Positions 46,119 through 54,296 of a DNA stretch of 54,296 nucleotides are shown here, in pieces. Both the position numbers and the translations under genes were made by a program. How positions within the stretch are numbered: the first letter of the stretch is position 1; each line of letters starts with the position of its first letter. Source of the stretch: Actinomycetales bacterium (GTDB lineage: Bacteria; Actinomycetota; Actinomycetes; Actinomycetales; Microbacteriaceae); the NCBI GenBank assembly GCA_015655445.1, contig JAATFA010000056.1, positions 1-54,296 on the forward strand, read 5' to 3'. A model generated the notes under the pieces. It ran no database searches. It was not told the DNA's origin and saw nothing but the letters and a program-made list of their open reading frames with translations.

Positions 46119-47300
46119 GTGGACACGTGGATCCTCGCGGGACAGTCGAACATGGAGGGCTGCGGCCTGCTCGCGGAGGCCGTCGATCCCGTCGACGAGC
46201 GCGTCGAGCACCTCACGAGCGCCGGGGATTGGGCGGTCGCGGCGCATCCGCTGCATCGGCTCTGGGAGAGCTACACGCCCGTGCACGCACAGCTCATGCG
46301 CGCGGGGATCCCCGACGAGACGCGGGACGATGCGGAGCTCGCGCGCGCCGCCCGCGACGAGAGCCCCATCGGCGCGGGCCTCGGGGTCGCGTTCGGCCAG
46401 GCGATGGCCGAGCTCACCGGCCGCCGGATCGGGCTCGTGCCCGCCGCGCACGGCGGAACCTCGCTCGAGCAGTGGTCGCCCGGGCACGGGGGCGCGCCCG
46501 ACGACTCGACCGCGACCCTCTACGGGGCCATGCTCGACCGCGCACGCCGCGCGCTCGGCCGCCCCGGCGCCGTGCTCCGCGGCCTCCTGTGGTACCAGGG
46601 CGAGTCCGACGCGTCGCCGTCGCGATCGCGGGACTACGGCGAGCGGCTCGAGGCGTGGATCGCGCGCGTACTACGCGACCTCGGCGAGCCCGAGCTGCCC
46701 GTGCTCGTCGTGCAGCTCGGGCGGTTCGCGCGGCCGCTCGACACGGGTGACAACACCGAGCGCTCGTGGGACGCCGTGCGGGAGGCGCAGCGGACGCTCC
46801 CGCGGCGCGTGCCCGCGACGGGCCTCGCCACAGCCGTCGACCTGCCCCTCACCGACTCCATCCACGTCGACGCGCGCGGTCTCGCGCGGCTCGGCCGCCG
46901 CCTCGCGCGCCTCGCGCACACGAGGTCGACGGGCCCGGACGTGACGCGCGTCGCGCTGCACGGACGGGACCCGCACGGGCTGTGCACGCTGCGGGTCTCC
47001 TGCTCGGACGTGACCGGCGGATGGGCCCCCGCCGCCCGCCTGCCCGGGTTCGTGCTGTGCGAGGCCGACGGCCGCCCGATCGCGCGCCTGCGCGTCGTCG
47101 ACGCGCGGCCCCCCGCCGACGACCCCACCGCGATCGAGATCGTCACGACGGCCGTGGAGGCGCACGAGCTCGAGGGCGCGTTCCTCTCCCACGGGCTCGG
47201 ATACGACCCGGTCTGCCTCGCCGTCGACGGCGCCGACCTCGCCCTGCCCGCGTTCGCCCCGCAGCCCATCGCCCTCGAGGGCGCCGCGTCCGCGCCGTGA
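46119..47300 (+). CDS. SGNH-type carbohydrate acetylesterase (DUF303/sialate O-acetylesterase-like)
   Basis: 393 residues from GTG 46119, preceded by GGGAAGGGG; an in-frame GTG at 46071 would add 16 poorly conserved residues. The SasA/DUF303 blocks are clear: the nucleophile Ser in WILAGQSNMEGCG (~8), GLVPAAHGGTSLEQWSP (~112), RGLLWYQGESDA (~155) and the Asp-x-x-His pair in LTDSIHVDARGLARLG (~248). A C-terminal beta domain of ~110 residues follows. No signal peptide. It removes acetyl groups from sugars; the neighbouring GH130 operon makes acetylated mannosides a reasonable substrate guess. Convergent with the fused GH130-like/SGNH gene. Confidence 0.87.
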   Translation: MDTWILAGQSNMEGCGLLAEAVDPVDERVEHLTSAGDWAVAAHPLHRLWESYTPVHAQLMRAGIPDETRDDAELARAARDESPIGAGLGVAFGQAMAELTGRRIGLVPAAHGGTSLEQWSPGHGGAPDDSTATLYGAMLDRARRALGRPGAVLRGLLWYQGESDASPSRSRDYGERLEAWIARVLRDLGEPELPVLVVQLGRFARPLDTGDNTERSWDAVREAQRTLPRRVPATGLATAVDLPLTDSIHVDARGLARLGRRLARLAHTRSTGPDVTRVALHGRDPHGLCTLRVSCSDVTGGWAPAARLPGFVLCEADGRPIARLRVVDARPPADDPTAIEIVTTAVEAHELEGAFLSHGLGYDPVCLAVDGADLALPAFAPQPIALEGAASAP

Positions 47301-47319
47301 GCGCCGCGCCTCGAGCCGC

Positions 47320-49020
47320 TCAGCGGAGGGTCGGGGCGACGGCCTCCCACCACGACCGGGCGATGAGCTCGTGGCCGCCCGCGCTCGGATGGACGCCGTC
47401 CTCGATGACGCTCGCGGGTCCCGCCGCCGCCGCACGCTCGCCGAGGATGCCGTCGAGCGGGATGAAGACGGCCCCATACCGCGCGGCGAGCTCGCGCGTG
47501 ACCGCGCGCTTCGCGTCGAGGTCCTCCGTGCGCCACGCGCGCTGCTCGTCGCGCACGGGCACGAGGAACGGCTCCATGAGCACGAGCTGCCGCAGCTCGA
47601 GCTCGTCGCGCACGCGGTCGAGCAGCGAGGCGTAGTTCGCCGCGAACTCCTCCGCCGTCATGGGCATGCCGGAGTCGTAGCGGCGCCACATGTCGTTCGC
47701 GCCGATGAGGATCGTGAGCACGTCGGGGCGGCGCTGGATGACGTCGGCGTCCCAGCGGGCGATGAGGTCGGTCGTGCGGTCGCCGCTCACGCCCGTGTTG
47801 ACGACGACGAGGTGCGGATCGCCCTCTGCGGCCATCTCCGCGATGCGTCGCACGTAGCCGGCGCCGAGGAAGCCGCTCGGATCGGTGCGGCGGCCCATGT
47901 CGGTGATGCTGTCGCCCGTGAAGAGCGCGGTCGTCGTGGGTCGGGTCATGCGGGGATCCTCCGTTCGCGTGGTGGTCGAGTAGAACAGCAGCTGGCGGCG
48001 CCCGAAAGCCGCGTCCCAGCCCTGGGCGAAGAGCCAGTCCCCGCGCCAGCGCGTGAGACCGCCCCAGGCCAGTGTGCCCCCTCGCGCGAAACGGCGCGGG
48101 GTGAACGGCTCGTCGAGCGCGTACTCGGCGCGCGCTGCCGCCCGGCCGTTCATGTCGCGGTAGAAGAAGTCGAGCACGAGACGGTCCTCGACGACCGTCG
48201 CGGTCGCGACCTCGTGCAGGTGGCCGCCGAGCTCGCCGAGGTCGAGGTAGGGCACCGGCTCGAACCGCCAGCGCAGGAGGTCGGTCGAGCGCCCGACGTG
48301 GAGGACGCCGCCGAACCCTTCCGAGACGTACATGAAGTACTCGCCGCCGATCGCGACGGCTCGCCCGTCACCGTCGCGGGGGATGACCGCCCCCTTCGCC
48401 CACAGTCGCGACTGCGCCCGGTCGACGACCGATCCGCGCTTCGTCCACGTGCGCAGGTCGGGCGAGGTGGCGACGTTGATGTCGCAACCGACCTCCTCGA
48501 TGGGGTGGCCGGGCGAGGGCCACGCCGAGCGCTCGGCGGACGTGGGACGGAAGATCCCGTTGTAGAAGAGCACCCATCCCTCGGGCCCGCGGTACACCTT
48601 CGGGTCCTCCACGCCGAGCGTCTCGTTGTCCTCCGTGCCCAGGACCACGGGGTTGCCGGGGTCGTCGTGCCATCCTGCGTCGGTGAGGACGGCGTGGCCG
48701 ATGCGCGACGAGAGCGACTCCTTGCGCGGCGAGGCGCGGTAGAAGACGTGCAGCTTGTCGCCGTCGGGGATGAGGGACGGGTTGAAGATCGACGCGCTCT
48801 CCCAGCCGACCCCGGCAGGGTCGGCCCACTGGCCCTCGAGCTCGAACGTCAGCTCCGGGCGCAGTCGGAAGGGGCCTGGCGCCCAGGACGGATGCTCGAC
48901 GTCCTGCGCGAGGAAGGTATCCTCCGAGAGCGCGTCGAGGTGCGGGGCGACCGTCTCGCGCGCCTCGCGAAGCACCCGCTCCTCGTCGAGCACGCGGTCC
49001 TCGTCCGGTCCGCCGTTCAC
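47320..49020 (-). CDS. GH130-like beta-propeller fused to an SGNH/GDSL esterase
   Basis: One uninterrupted frame of 566 residues from GTG 49020 (GTGA overlap with the GH130 gene). Residues 1-~345 form a five-bladed-propeller glycosidase/phosphorylase related to GH130 (SASIFNPSLIPDGDKLHVFYRAS, LGVEDPKVYRGPEGW with Glu-Asp at ~138-139, VLFYNGIFRP). From Met 358 an SGNH hydrolase begins: block I ALFTGDSITDMG (Ser ~371), GVSGDRTTDL, LIGANDMW, and the final DGVHPSAGGHE. The internal ATG at 47949 has its own GGAGGA seven bases upstream, so the esterase could also be made as a separate 209-residue protein. No signal peptide. Confidence 0.85.
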   Translation of the reverse strand: MNGGPDEDRVLDEERVLREARETVAPHLDALSEDTFLAQDVEHPSWAPGPFRLRPELTFELEGQWADPAGVGWESASIFNPSLIPDGDKLHVFYRASPRKESLSSRIGHAVLTDAGWHDDPGNPVVLGTEDNETLGVEDPKVYRGPEGWVLFYNGIFRPTSAERSAWPSPGHPIEEVGCDINVATSPDLRTWTKRGSVVDRAQSRLWAKGAVIPRDGDGRAVAIGGEYFMYVSEGFGGVLHVGRSTDLLRWRFEPVPYLDLGELGGHLHEVATATVVEDRLVLDFFYRDMNGRAAARAEYALDEPFTPRRFARGGTLAWGGLTRWRGDWLFAQGWDAAFGRRQLLFYSTTTRTEDPRMTRPTTTALFTGDSITDMGRRTDPSGFLGAGYVRRIAEMAAEGDPHLVVVNTGVSGDRTTDLIARWDADVIQRRPDVLTILIGANDMWRRYDSGMPMTAEEFAANYASLLDRVRDELELRQLVLMEPFLVPVRDEQRAWRTEDLDAKRAVTRELAARYGAVFIPLDGILGERAAAAGPASVIEDGVHPSAGGHELIARSWWEAVAPTLR

Positions 49021-50108
49021 CACACCACCCCGTCCGTCCGATCGAGACGCGCGACGCCGATCTTCTCGTCGGCCATGCCGTAGAACACGTACCACACCCG
49101 ATCGATGCGCTCGAGCGCGGTCGGGAAGACGACGTTGGAGACGATGCCGGAGGTCTCCGCCTCCGTCTCCGGCTCGAGCAGCGGCTCCCGCGTGCGCCCG
49201 ACCACGCGCCCCGGGTCGGCGAGGTCGAGCAGGAGCGCCCCTGCGCAGTACCGCACGTGCTGCTGCGGCAGGAAGCTGCCGCCGGCGATCTCACCCGTGA
49301 CCCCGTGGTGGAGCACGAGCCAGCCCTCGGGCGTGCGCAGCGGCACCGGGCCCGCTCCGATCTTGAGCGCCTCCCAGTCGAAGGCGGGTCCCGCAACGAA
49401 GCGGTGCGCCGAGAAGCGCGTGAGGTTGCGCACGTCCCGCTTGACGTCCGCGGCCGGGACGTAGGAGATCCAGATGCTCGCCCGCCCGTCGGGAGCGGAG
49501 GGCGGGGGCTCCACACGCTCGTCCGGCCGCACGAAGCTGAGCTCCCACATCGGCCGGTGCAGCGCGGCGTAGCTCGGCGCGCCGTCCGGCCCGGGCACCG
49601 TCTCGGGGAAGAACACGACGTCCTTGTTGGGGAACAGCCCGAGGTCGACCCCGAGCGCGTCGTCGTAGGCGAAGACGACCGGCCCGAGCCGTCTCCACGA
49701 TGCGAGGTCGCGGGAGATCGCGATCGCCGGACGCGGTCCCGTCGGACCGAACGCGACGTAGGTCATGACGTGCAGGCCCAGGGAGGCGATCCACGTGATG
49801 CGCGCGTCCTCGGTGCCGCCGTGGCCCGTGCCGCGCTCCCAGGAGCGGGCGGGCTCGAGCGCGATGCCCTCACGGGAAACGCCGACGGGCACGCCCGCCT
49901 CGACGTGCACGCGCGCGCGCCCGATGCGCGAGAAGTTGCCCGCGGCGACGAGCCGGGGGAAGAGCACGAGGCCGCCGTCCGGGTCCCACCCCGTCGCCGG
50001 GTTGAGCACGCCCTCCGCCTCGAGCGGGTTGCCGGGCTCGGGCTCCATGAGCACGCCGAGGCGCTCCATGCGATAGGGGAGGGTGGTCGGCTCGATCGTG
50101 AAGGTCAT
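49017..50108 (-). CDS. GH130 beta-mannoside phosphorylase/hydrolase
   Basis: 363 residues from ATG 50108. The GH130 propeller motif GGTEDARITWI (~98-107) contains the expected Glu-Asp, with NPATGWDPDGGLVLFPRLV near the N-terminus, ALKIGAGPVPLRTPEGWLVLHHG (~255) and a C-terminal RVWYVFYGMADEKIGVA. Members act on beta-1,4- or beta-1,2-mannosides, either by phosphorolysis or hydrolysis, which the sequence alone does not settle. It is cytoplasmic and directly follows the importer genes (15-bp gap), so the imported sugar is probably a mannosyl oligosaccharide. Confidence 0.9.
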   Translation of the reverse strand: MTFTIEPTTLPYRMERLGVLMEPEPGNPLEAEGVLNPATGWDPDGGLVLFPRLVAAGNFSRIGRARVHVEAGVPVGVSREGIALEPARSWERGTGHGGTEDARITWIASLGLHVMTYVAFGPTGPRPAIAISRDLASWRRLGPVVFAYDDALGVDLGLFPNKDVVFFPETVPGPDGAPSYAALHRPMWELSFVRPDERVEPPPSAPDGRASIWISYVPAADVKRDVRNLTRFSAHRFVAGPAFDWEALKIGAGPVPLRTPEGWLVLHHGVTGEIAGGSFLPQQHVRYCAGALLLDLADPGRVVGRTREPLLEPETEAETSGIVSNVVFPTALERIDRVWYVFYGMADEKIGVARLDRTDGVVW

Positions 50109-50123
50109 GGCTCTCGTCTCGGG

Positions 50124-50975
50124 TCAGCCCTTGACGCTTCCCACGACGCCGCCGATGAGGTAGCGCTGCAGGAAGACGTAGGCGGCGATCAGGGGGGCGG
50201 CGACGATAAGCGTCGCCGCGGCGAGCAGTCCCCAGTCGCTCGTGTACGAGCCCTGGAACGCGTAGAGGCCGAGCGAGACCGGCGCCTTGGATCGATCCGG
50301 CAGGAGCACGGTCGCGAGGATGATGTCGTTCCACACGCCGATCGCCTGCAGGATGAACACCGTCGCTAGTGCGGGCTTCGCGAGCGGGATGACGAAGCTC
50401 GTGAGGTAGCGCAGGTACCCGATCCCGTCGACCGCGGCGGCCTCGTCGAGCTCGCGCGGGATCGAGCGCGTGTAGGCCGCGACGAGGATCGGACCGACGC
50501 CCACGGAGGCGCCGATGATGAGGATGTAGCCGAGCTGGCTGTTGTAGAGGCCGAGGCGCAGCAGCAGCTGGAACTGGGTGATGAGCGAGTTCGGCAGGAA
50601 CAGGAGGACGACGAACAGGCCGTTCCAGAGCCGCGGCCGCCGCAGATACAGCCGCGAGACCGGGAACCCGACGACGAGCGAGACCGCCGTGCCGAGCGTC
50701 GCGGCGCACAGCGTGTAGAGGACGCTGTTGAGGATGTAGGCGCCGAAGTCTCCTTGCTGCCACGCGTCGGCGAAGTTGCTCCAGTGCGGGCTCGTGGCGA
50801 GCCCGTTCGGGTCGGCGTAGAACTCCCGGGTCGACTTGAGCGCCGTGTTGAGCAGGAACAGCAGCGGCACGAGGTACACGAGCAGAACGACCGCGACGAG
50901 CGCGTAACTCAGCATCCGGCCGGGCCGCGGCGGACGGACGCGACGGGTGCGACGGGTCGCCGCGAGGGCGCTCAC
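50124..50975 (-). CDS. carbohydrate ABC importer permease (MalG-type)
   Basis: 283 residues from GTG 50975 (GTGA overlap). Six helices; EAA loop ELDEAAAVDGIGYLRYLTSFVIP (~residue 180). It ends VVGSVKG as many members do. Partner of the MalF-type subunit encoded upstream; followed by the GH130 gene. Confidence 0.93.
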   Translation of the reverse strand: MSALAATRRTRRVRPPRPGRMLSYALVAVVLLVYLVPLLFLLNTALKSTREFYADPNGLATSPHWSNFADAWQQGDFGAYILNSVLYTLCAATLGTAVSLVVGFPVSRLYLRRPRLWNGLFVVLLFLPNSLITQFQLLLRLGLYNSQLGYILIIGASVGVGPILVAAYTRSIPRELDEAAAVDGIGYLRYLTSFVIPLAKPALATVFILQAIGVWNDIILATVLLPDRSKAPVSLGLYAFQGSYTSDWGLLAAATLIVAAPLIAAYVFLQRYLIGGVVGSVKG

Positions 50976-51886
50976 AACCGTGCCTCCCGCCGGCGCAGGT
51001 AGCTCAGCACGAGAAGCGAGATGACGCCGACGATGACGAACTGGATGACCGAGATGCTCGCCGCGTAGCCCTGTGACTGCGACGCGCCGGTGAGCGTGCT
51101 GCCTCCGAACGCCTGCGAGTAGATCGCGAGCGACAGCAGCTGCGTCGCCGGGTTCGCGGGGCCGGTGAGCACGTAGGCGAGCTGGTAGTTCTGCAGCGAG
51201 CCGACGATCGAGAGCAGCACGTTGGCGGTCACCGAGGGCGCGAGCAGCGGGACGGTGACCATGCGCAGCCGCTGCCAGGCCGAGGCCCCATCGATCGCCG
51301 CGGCCTCGTAGAGCTCGTCGGGGATCGCCTGCAGGCCCGCGAGGTAGATGACGACCGCGACGCCGATGTTGATCCAGATCTGCACGAAGATGACGAGCGC
51401 GAGCGCGAGATGCGGGTCGCCGAAGAAGGCGGAGTCGGCGCCGAACCACGACCAGATCGTCGCGGCCGGCCCCGCGGACGGGTTGAAGAACAGCGACCAG
51501 ATGAGCCCGATGACGGTGACCCCGAGGATGGTCGGCATGAACACGACCGCGCGGTAGAACGTGCGCCCGCGCAGCCGCTGGTTGAACAGCACGGCGATGC
51601 CGAGCGCGAGCACGTTCGCGACGACGGTCGACACGACGGCGTAGACGAGCGTGTTGCGCAGGGCGTTGAGGTTGTAGTCGAGCTTCGCGGCGGAGAAGAA
51701 CCGGGCGTAGTTGTCGAGCCCGACCCAGTCGATGGGCAGGCCCGGCAGCCCGCGGATGTCGGTGAACGAGATCACGAACACGGCGACGGCGGGCACGAGG
51801 ACGAAGACCGCGATCACCGCGATCCCCGCCCCGAAGCTCAGCCGGAGCGAGAGCCGGCGGCCGAAGGGGAAGGCGCTGCTGCTCAT
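50972..51886 (-). CDS. carbohydrate ABC importer permease (MalF-type)
   Basis: 304 residues from ATG 51886. Six helices and the EAA loop ELYEAAAIDGASAWQRLRMVTVPLL (~residue 205; Glu-Ala-Ala and Gly conserved). Belongs to the GH130 operon; no ATPase gene is nearby. Confidence 0.93.
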   Translation of the reverse strand: MSSSAFPFGRRLSLRLSFGAGIAVIAVFVLVPAVAVFVISFTDIRGLPGLPIDWVGLDNYARFFSAAKLDYNLNALRNTLVYAVVSTVVANVLALGIAVLFNQRLRGRTFYRAVVFMPTILGVTVIGLIWSLFFNPSAGPAATIWSWFGADSAFFGDPHLALALVIFVQIWINIGVAVVIYLAGLQAIPDELYEAAAIDGASAWQRLRMVTVPLLAPSVTANVLLSIVGSLQNYQLAYVLTGPANPATQLLSLAIYSQAFGGSTLTGASQSQGYAASISVIQFVIVGVISLLVLSYLRRREARL

Positions 51887-51910
51887 GGGGTGTCTCCTGC
51901 ACGAGGTCGG

Positions 51911-51942
51911 GACGGGGCCGGGGGCGGACGGGGCCGGGGGCG
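51911..51942 (+). repeat. 16-bp tandem duplication between SBP and permease genes
   Basis: GACGGGGCCGGGGGCG occurs twice in succession (51911-51926, 51927-51942), followed by a partial third copy, in the 151-bp gap between the SBP stop and the MalF-type start. On the transcribed minus-strand RNA this is C-rich. Confidence 0.75.
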
Positions 51943-52037
51943 GACGGGGCTACGACCGGGTCGGCGCTGTCCCGGCGGTGGGCCGGGCGGAAGGCCGGGT
52001 CCGGAGTCCCCGGCCGCCCTAGCCCTGCGCGTCGCAG

Positions 52038-53360
52038 CTAGCCTGCCGCGCTCCACGCGTCGGCGGCGGCAGCGGCAGCATCCTTCGCGGTTCCCGTGCC
52101 GAGCGGCGCGATGCCCGCGTAGTTGAAGGCGAGCATGGCCGGCGCCCCGGCATCCGCGTTGATGTACCAGATGGTGTCCCACTCCGGCTGGAACGTCGAG
52201 GTGTACGGCTCGATCGACTGGAGGAAGTCGCTCACCGGAACGTCGGGCTCCGCGGGCGCGAATCCCGATGTCTGCACGAACTTCGCGTACTCCTTCGGCT
52301 GCGAGAAGAAGTCCAGGTCGGCGAGGGCGGCCGTCTTGTTTGGCGCGCTCTTGGCCGCCAGCAGCCGCAGCTCGACCTTGCCGCCGAGGTGCTTGTTGTC
52401 GTCGGCGTTGCCGCTCGAGGGGAACGGGAAGACGCCGTAGTCGAACTTCCCGTCGACGGCAGCGTCGATCGTCGTCTGGTCCCACGTGCCGTCGACCGTC
52501 ATCGCGAACTGGCCGTTCGCGAACTCGCTCGGGATCTCCGTGTACGGCACTCCCGCGAAGTTCTTCTGGGCGTGGTCGTAGACGTACTGGGTCTGCTCGA
52601 GCACGTGCACCTCCTTGGGGTCGGTGAGCTTGATGCTGCCGTCCCAGATGCCCCTTGCGAGGTCGACCTTGTCGTCGGCCGTGGGATAGAGCGACTGGAC
52701 CGAGCCCATCATCACGAGGCCCGCGGGCCAGCCGTCCTTGCCGCCGATCCCGAACGGCGTGACGCCCGCTGCCTCGAGCTTGGAGACGACATCCTGGAAC
52801 TCCGACCACGTCGTCGGCACGTCGAGGCCGTTCTCCTGGAAGATCTTCTTGTTGTAGAAGACGCCCGTGCTGTAGCTGAGGCCGGTCGGGATCGTGTAGA
52901 GCTTGCCCTTGTACTTGAGCGAGTCGATGACGCTCGGGGTGAAGTTCTTCACGAAGCCCTCGTCGGTGAGGTCCATGAAGAGCCCGGCATCGGCGGCGAG
53001 CGCGTCGTCGCTCTCCTTGCCGTGAGCCCATTTCGGCACCTCCACGGGCGCGCCGAGCGTCACGTCGAGGTTGCCGGCGGTGAGCCGGGAGGATCGGCTC
53101 GCCGCGAACGATGCGTTCGGCACCGAGCTGAAGTCCACCGTGACCTTCGGATACTTCTTCTCGAAGTCCGCGTTGAGGTTCTTGAACGCCTTGTCGGAGC
53201 CTGGCGCGCTCGAGACGAGCACGTGCAGCGTGCCCGAGGGCTCGTCGCCGCCGCCCGACGACCCGCCGCTCGAGCACCCGAGGAGGGTGCCGAGCGCGAG
53301 CGCTCCCGCCGTCCCGAGCGCGGCCGCCCGGGCCAGAGCCCGCTTGGATGTGATTGCCAT
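52038..53360 (-). CDS. extracellular sugar-binding lipoprotein (family 1 SBP)
   Basis: 440 residues from ATG 53360 (AAGGGAG upstream). Signal peptide with lipobox LLGC followed by SSGGSSGGG. The mature protein is a family 1 SBP (GTLHVLVSSAPGSDKAFKNL, FYNKKIFQENGLDVPTTWSEF, GQFAMTVDGTWDQTTI). First gene of the GH130 operon, divergent from its LacI regulator, with a palindromic operator 21 bp upstream of its start. Confidence 0.93.
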   Translation of the reverse strand: MAITSKRALARAAALGTAGALALGTLLGCSSGGSSGGGDEPSGTLHVLVSSAPGSDKAFKNLNADFEKKYPKVTVDFSSVPNASFAASRSSRLTAGNLDVTLGAPVEVPKWAHGKESDDALAADAGLFMDLTDEGFVKNFTPSVIDSLKYKGKLYTIPTGLSYSTGVFYNKKIFQENGLDVPTTWSEFQDVVSKLEAAGVTPFGIGGKDGWPAGLVMMGSVQSLYPTADDKVDLARGIWDGSIKLTDPKEVHVLEQTQYVYDHAQKNFAGVPYTEIPSEFANGQFAMTVDGTWDQTTIDAAVDGKFDYGVFPFPSSGNADDNKHLGGKVELRLLAAKSAPNKTAALADLDFFSQPKEYAKFVQTSGFAPAEPDVPVSDFLQSIEPYTSTFQPEWDTIWYINADAGAPAMLAFNYAGIAPLGTGTAKDAAAAAADAWSAAG

Positions 53361-53381
53361 GTCGCACTCCCTTGTGTGGCA

Positions 53382-53395
53382 CCGAAACGTTTCGG
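53382..53395. promoter_or_regulatory. LacI operator (CCGAAACGTTTCGG)
   Basis: A perfect 14-bp palindrome with the central CG step typical of LacI/CcpA-type operators, 21 bp upstream of the SBP start and 70 bp upstream of the divergent lacI. Its AT-rich core is conspicuous here. Confidence 0.85.
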
Positions 53396-53465
53396 CTCCG
53401 TGAACATACACGCGAGGGCGCCATCGGGGCAAGCCCCTCCCATCGAGCACGATAGTTTGACCTCC

Positions 53466-54296
53466 ATGTCGGATCGCGAGGGCAGGCGTGCCACGATCGT
53501 CGACGTCGCGCGGCGCGCGGGGGTCGCGATCAGCTCGGCGTCGGCGGCGCTCAACGGCCGCCCTGGGGTCTCGGACGAGACACGCGCGCGTGTGCGCGAG
53601 GCCGCGACCGAGCTCGACTACGTGCCGTCGCTGCGCGCGCGCAGCCTCTCGAGCAAGCGCGCGTTCTCGATCGGGTTCATCGTCGAGCGCGACTTCTCCG
53701 TGCTCGAGGCGGACCCGTTCTTCAGCGCCTTCATCGGCGGCATCGAGGAGTCGCTCGCGCCACGCGGCTACGCGCTCTCGCTGCAGGTCGTCGGCGACGA
53801 GCCCACCAATCTCGCGCGGCACCGCCAGCTCGCCGACAGCCGGCGCGTCGACGGGATCGTGCTGAGCGAGCTGCGCGTCGACGACCCGCGCGTCGACGAC
53901 CTGCGCGTGCGCGAGACCCCCGCCGTCGGCATCAACCCGGGAGCCGACTTCCCCTTCCCCGCGGTGCGGCAGGACAATGCGGGCGCGATCCACGAGCTCA
54001 TCGCGCGCTTCGCGGACCTCGGCCACCGCCGCATCGCCCACGTGGCCGGCCCCTCCGACTATGTGCACGGCCGCCAGCGCCGCCAAACCTGGCAGCACGC
54101 GATGGAGAGCGCGGGGCTCGACACCGGTCGCGTCGCGGAGGGGGACTTCACGCACGAGAGCGGCGTGCGCGCCGCCGACGCGCTGCTCGGGTCCGCCGAC
54201 CCGCCCACGGCGGTCTTCTGCGCCAACGACCTCATGGCGATCGGGTTCATGAACCGCGCCGCAGAGCTCGGACGCCGCGTGCACGAGGACGTCTCG
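53466..54296 (+). CDS. LacI-family regulator of the GH130 operon (truncated by window end)
   Basis: 277 codons from ATG 53466 with no stop before the window ends; roughly 60 residues are missing. The helix-turn-helix reads TIVDVARRAGVAISSASAALNGRPGVSDETRARV; the recognition-helix region VAISSASAAL departs from the usual VSxATVSRAL. The sensor domain shows FSIGFIVERD, RVDGIVLSEL, GHRRIAHVAGP and AVFCANDLMAIGFM. No Shine-Dalgarno sequence (CCTCC just before ATG is the complement of one); TAGTTT lies seven bases upstream, suggesting a leaderless mRNA. It probably binds the palindrome at 53382-53395. Confidence 0.92.
   Translation, partial: MSDREGRRATIVDVARRAGVAISSASAALNGRPGVSDETRARVREAATELDYVPSLRARSLSSKRAFSIGFIVERDFSVLEADPFFSAFIGGIEESLAPRGYALSLQVVGDEPTNLARHRQLADSRRVDGIVLSELRVDDPRVDDLRVRETPAVGINPGADFPFPAVRQDNAGAIHELIARFADLGHRRIAHVAGPSDYVHGRQRRQTWQHAMESAGLDTGRVAEGDFTHESGVRAADALLGSADPPTAVFCANDLMAIGFMNRAAELGRRVHEDVS

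Overview
The window is very GC-rich (by eye well over 70 % G+C, with third codon positions almost all G or C). Genes are packed with 4-bp ATGA/GTGA overlaps, and GTG starts are common. Together with LuxR-type two-component systems, PspC proteins, a HadA/HadB-like dehydratase pair next to murB, and several LacI-controlled sugar importers, this points to a free-living actinobacterium, most likely of the Microbacteriaceae (Microbacterium-like). That assignment is inference. I saw no rRNA, tRNA, CRISPR array, integrase or transposase.

Layout. 1-1217: a DUF559 nuclease-fold gene framed by 57-bp palindromic repeats. 1229-5644: a PspC-type sensor kinase and LuxR regulator, divergent from a PspC membrane protein and two small downstream frames. 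5735-9698: an ABC-2 exporter (ATPase, permease) with its own kinase/regulator pair. 9699-10124: a dense field of ACGAAGGA repeats. 10125-12313: murB, two MaoC-fold dehydratases and a 27-residue Cys-containing peptide gene. 12791-13983: a GT29-like glycosyltransferase and a coiled-coil protein. 14328-19845: a complete-looking trans-4-hydroxy-L-proline operon (epimerase, deaminase, three-subunit D-hydroxyproline dehydrogenase) with a GntR regulator. 20107-26597: an importer plus GH127 beta-L-arabinofuranosidase with a divergent LacI. 26800-35340: an importer plus amidohydrolase and GH2 beta-galactosidase with a divergent LacI. 35391-40564: a Dpp/Opp peptide-type importer. 40763-44213: two flavin-dependent oxidoreductases and a methyltransferase. 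44317-47300: a small unknown, a Csp-like copper-storage protein, a uridine-kinase-like NTPase and a DUF303-type acetylesterase. 47320-54296: an importer with a GH130 enzyme and a GH130-like/SGNH-esterase fusion, controlled by a divergent LacI cut by the window end.

How the genes fit together. 14328-54296 is essentially a chain of catabolic units, each with its own regulator and recognisable operators. The most striking combination is the hydroxyproline operon next to a GH127 unit, a GH2/amidohydrolase unit and a peptide importer. Plant cell-wall extensins and arabinogalactan proteins carry beta-L-arabinofuranosyl and galactosyl chains on hydroxyproline. The region can therefore be read as a cytoplasmic salvage locus for hydroxyproline-rich glycoprotein fragments. 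The individual family assignments are strong; the combined reading is inference. None of the three sugar-importer cassettes encodes an ATPase, so they probably share one encoded elsewhere.

Non-coding signals include two repeat families (57-bp palindromes; ACGAAGGA inverted repeats), paired operators for the GntR and one LacI regulator, several strong terminator hairpins, and a recurring -10-like hexamer placed six bases before a start codon, which suggests leaderless transcripts.
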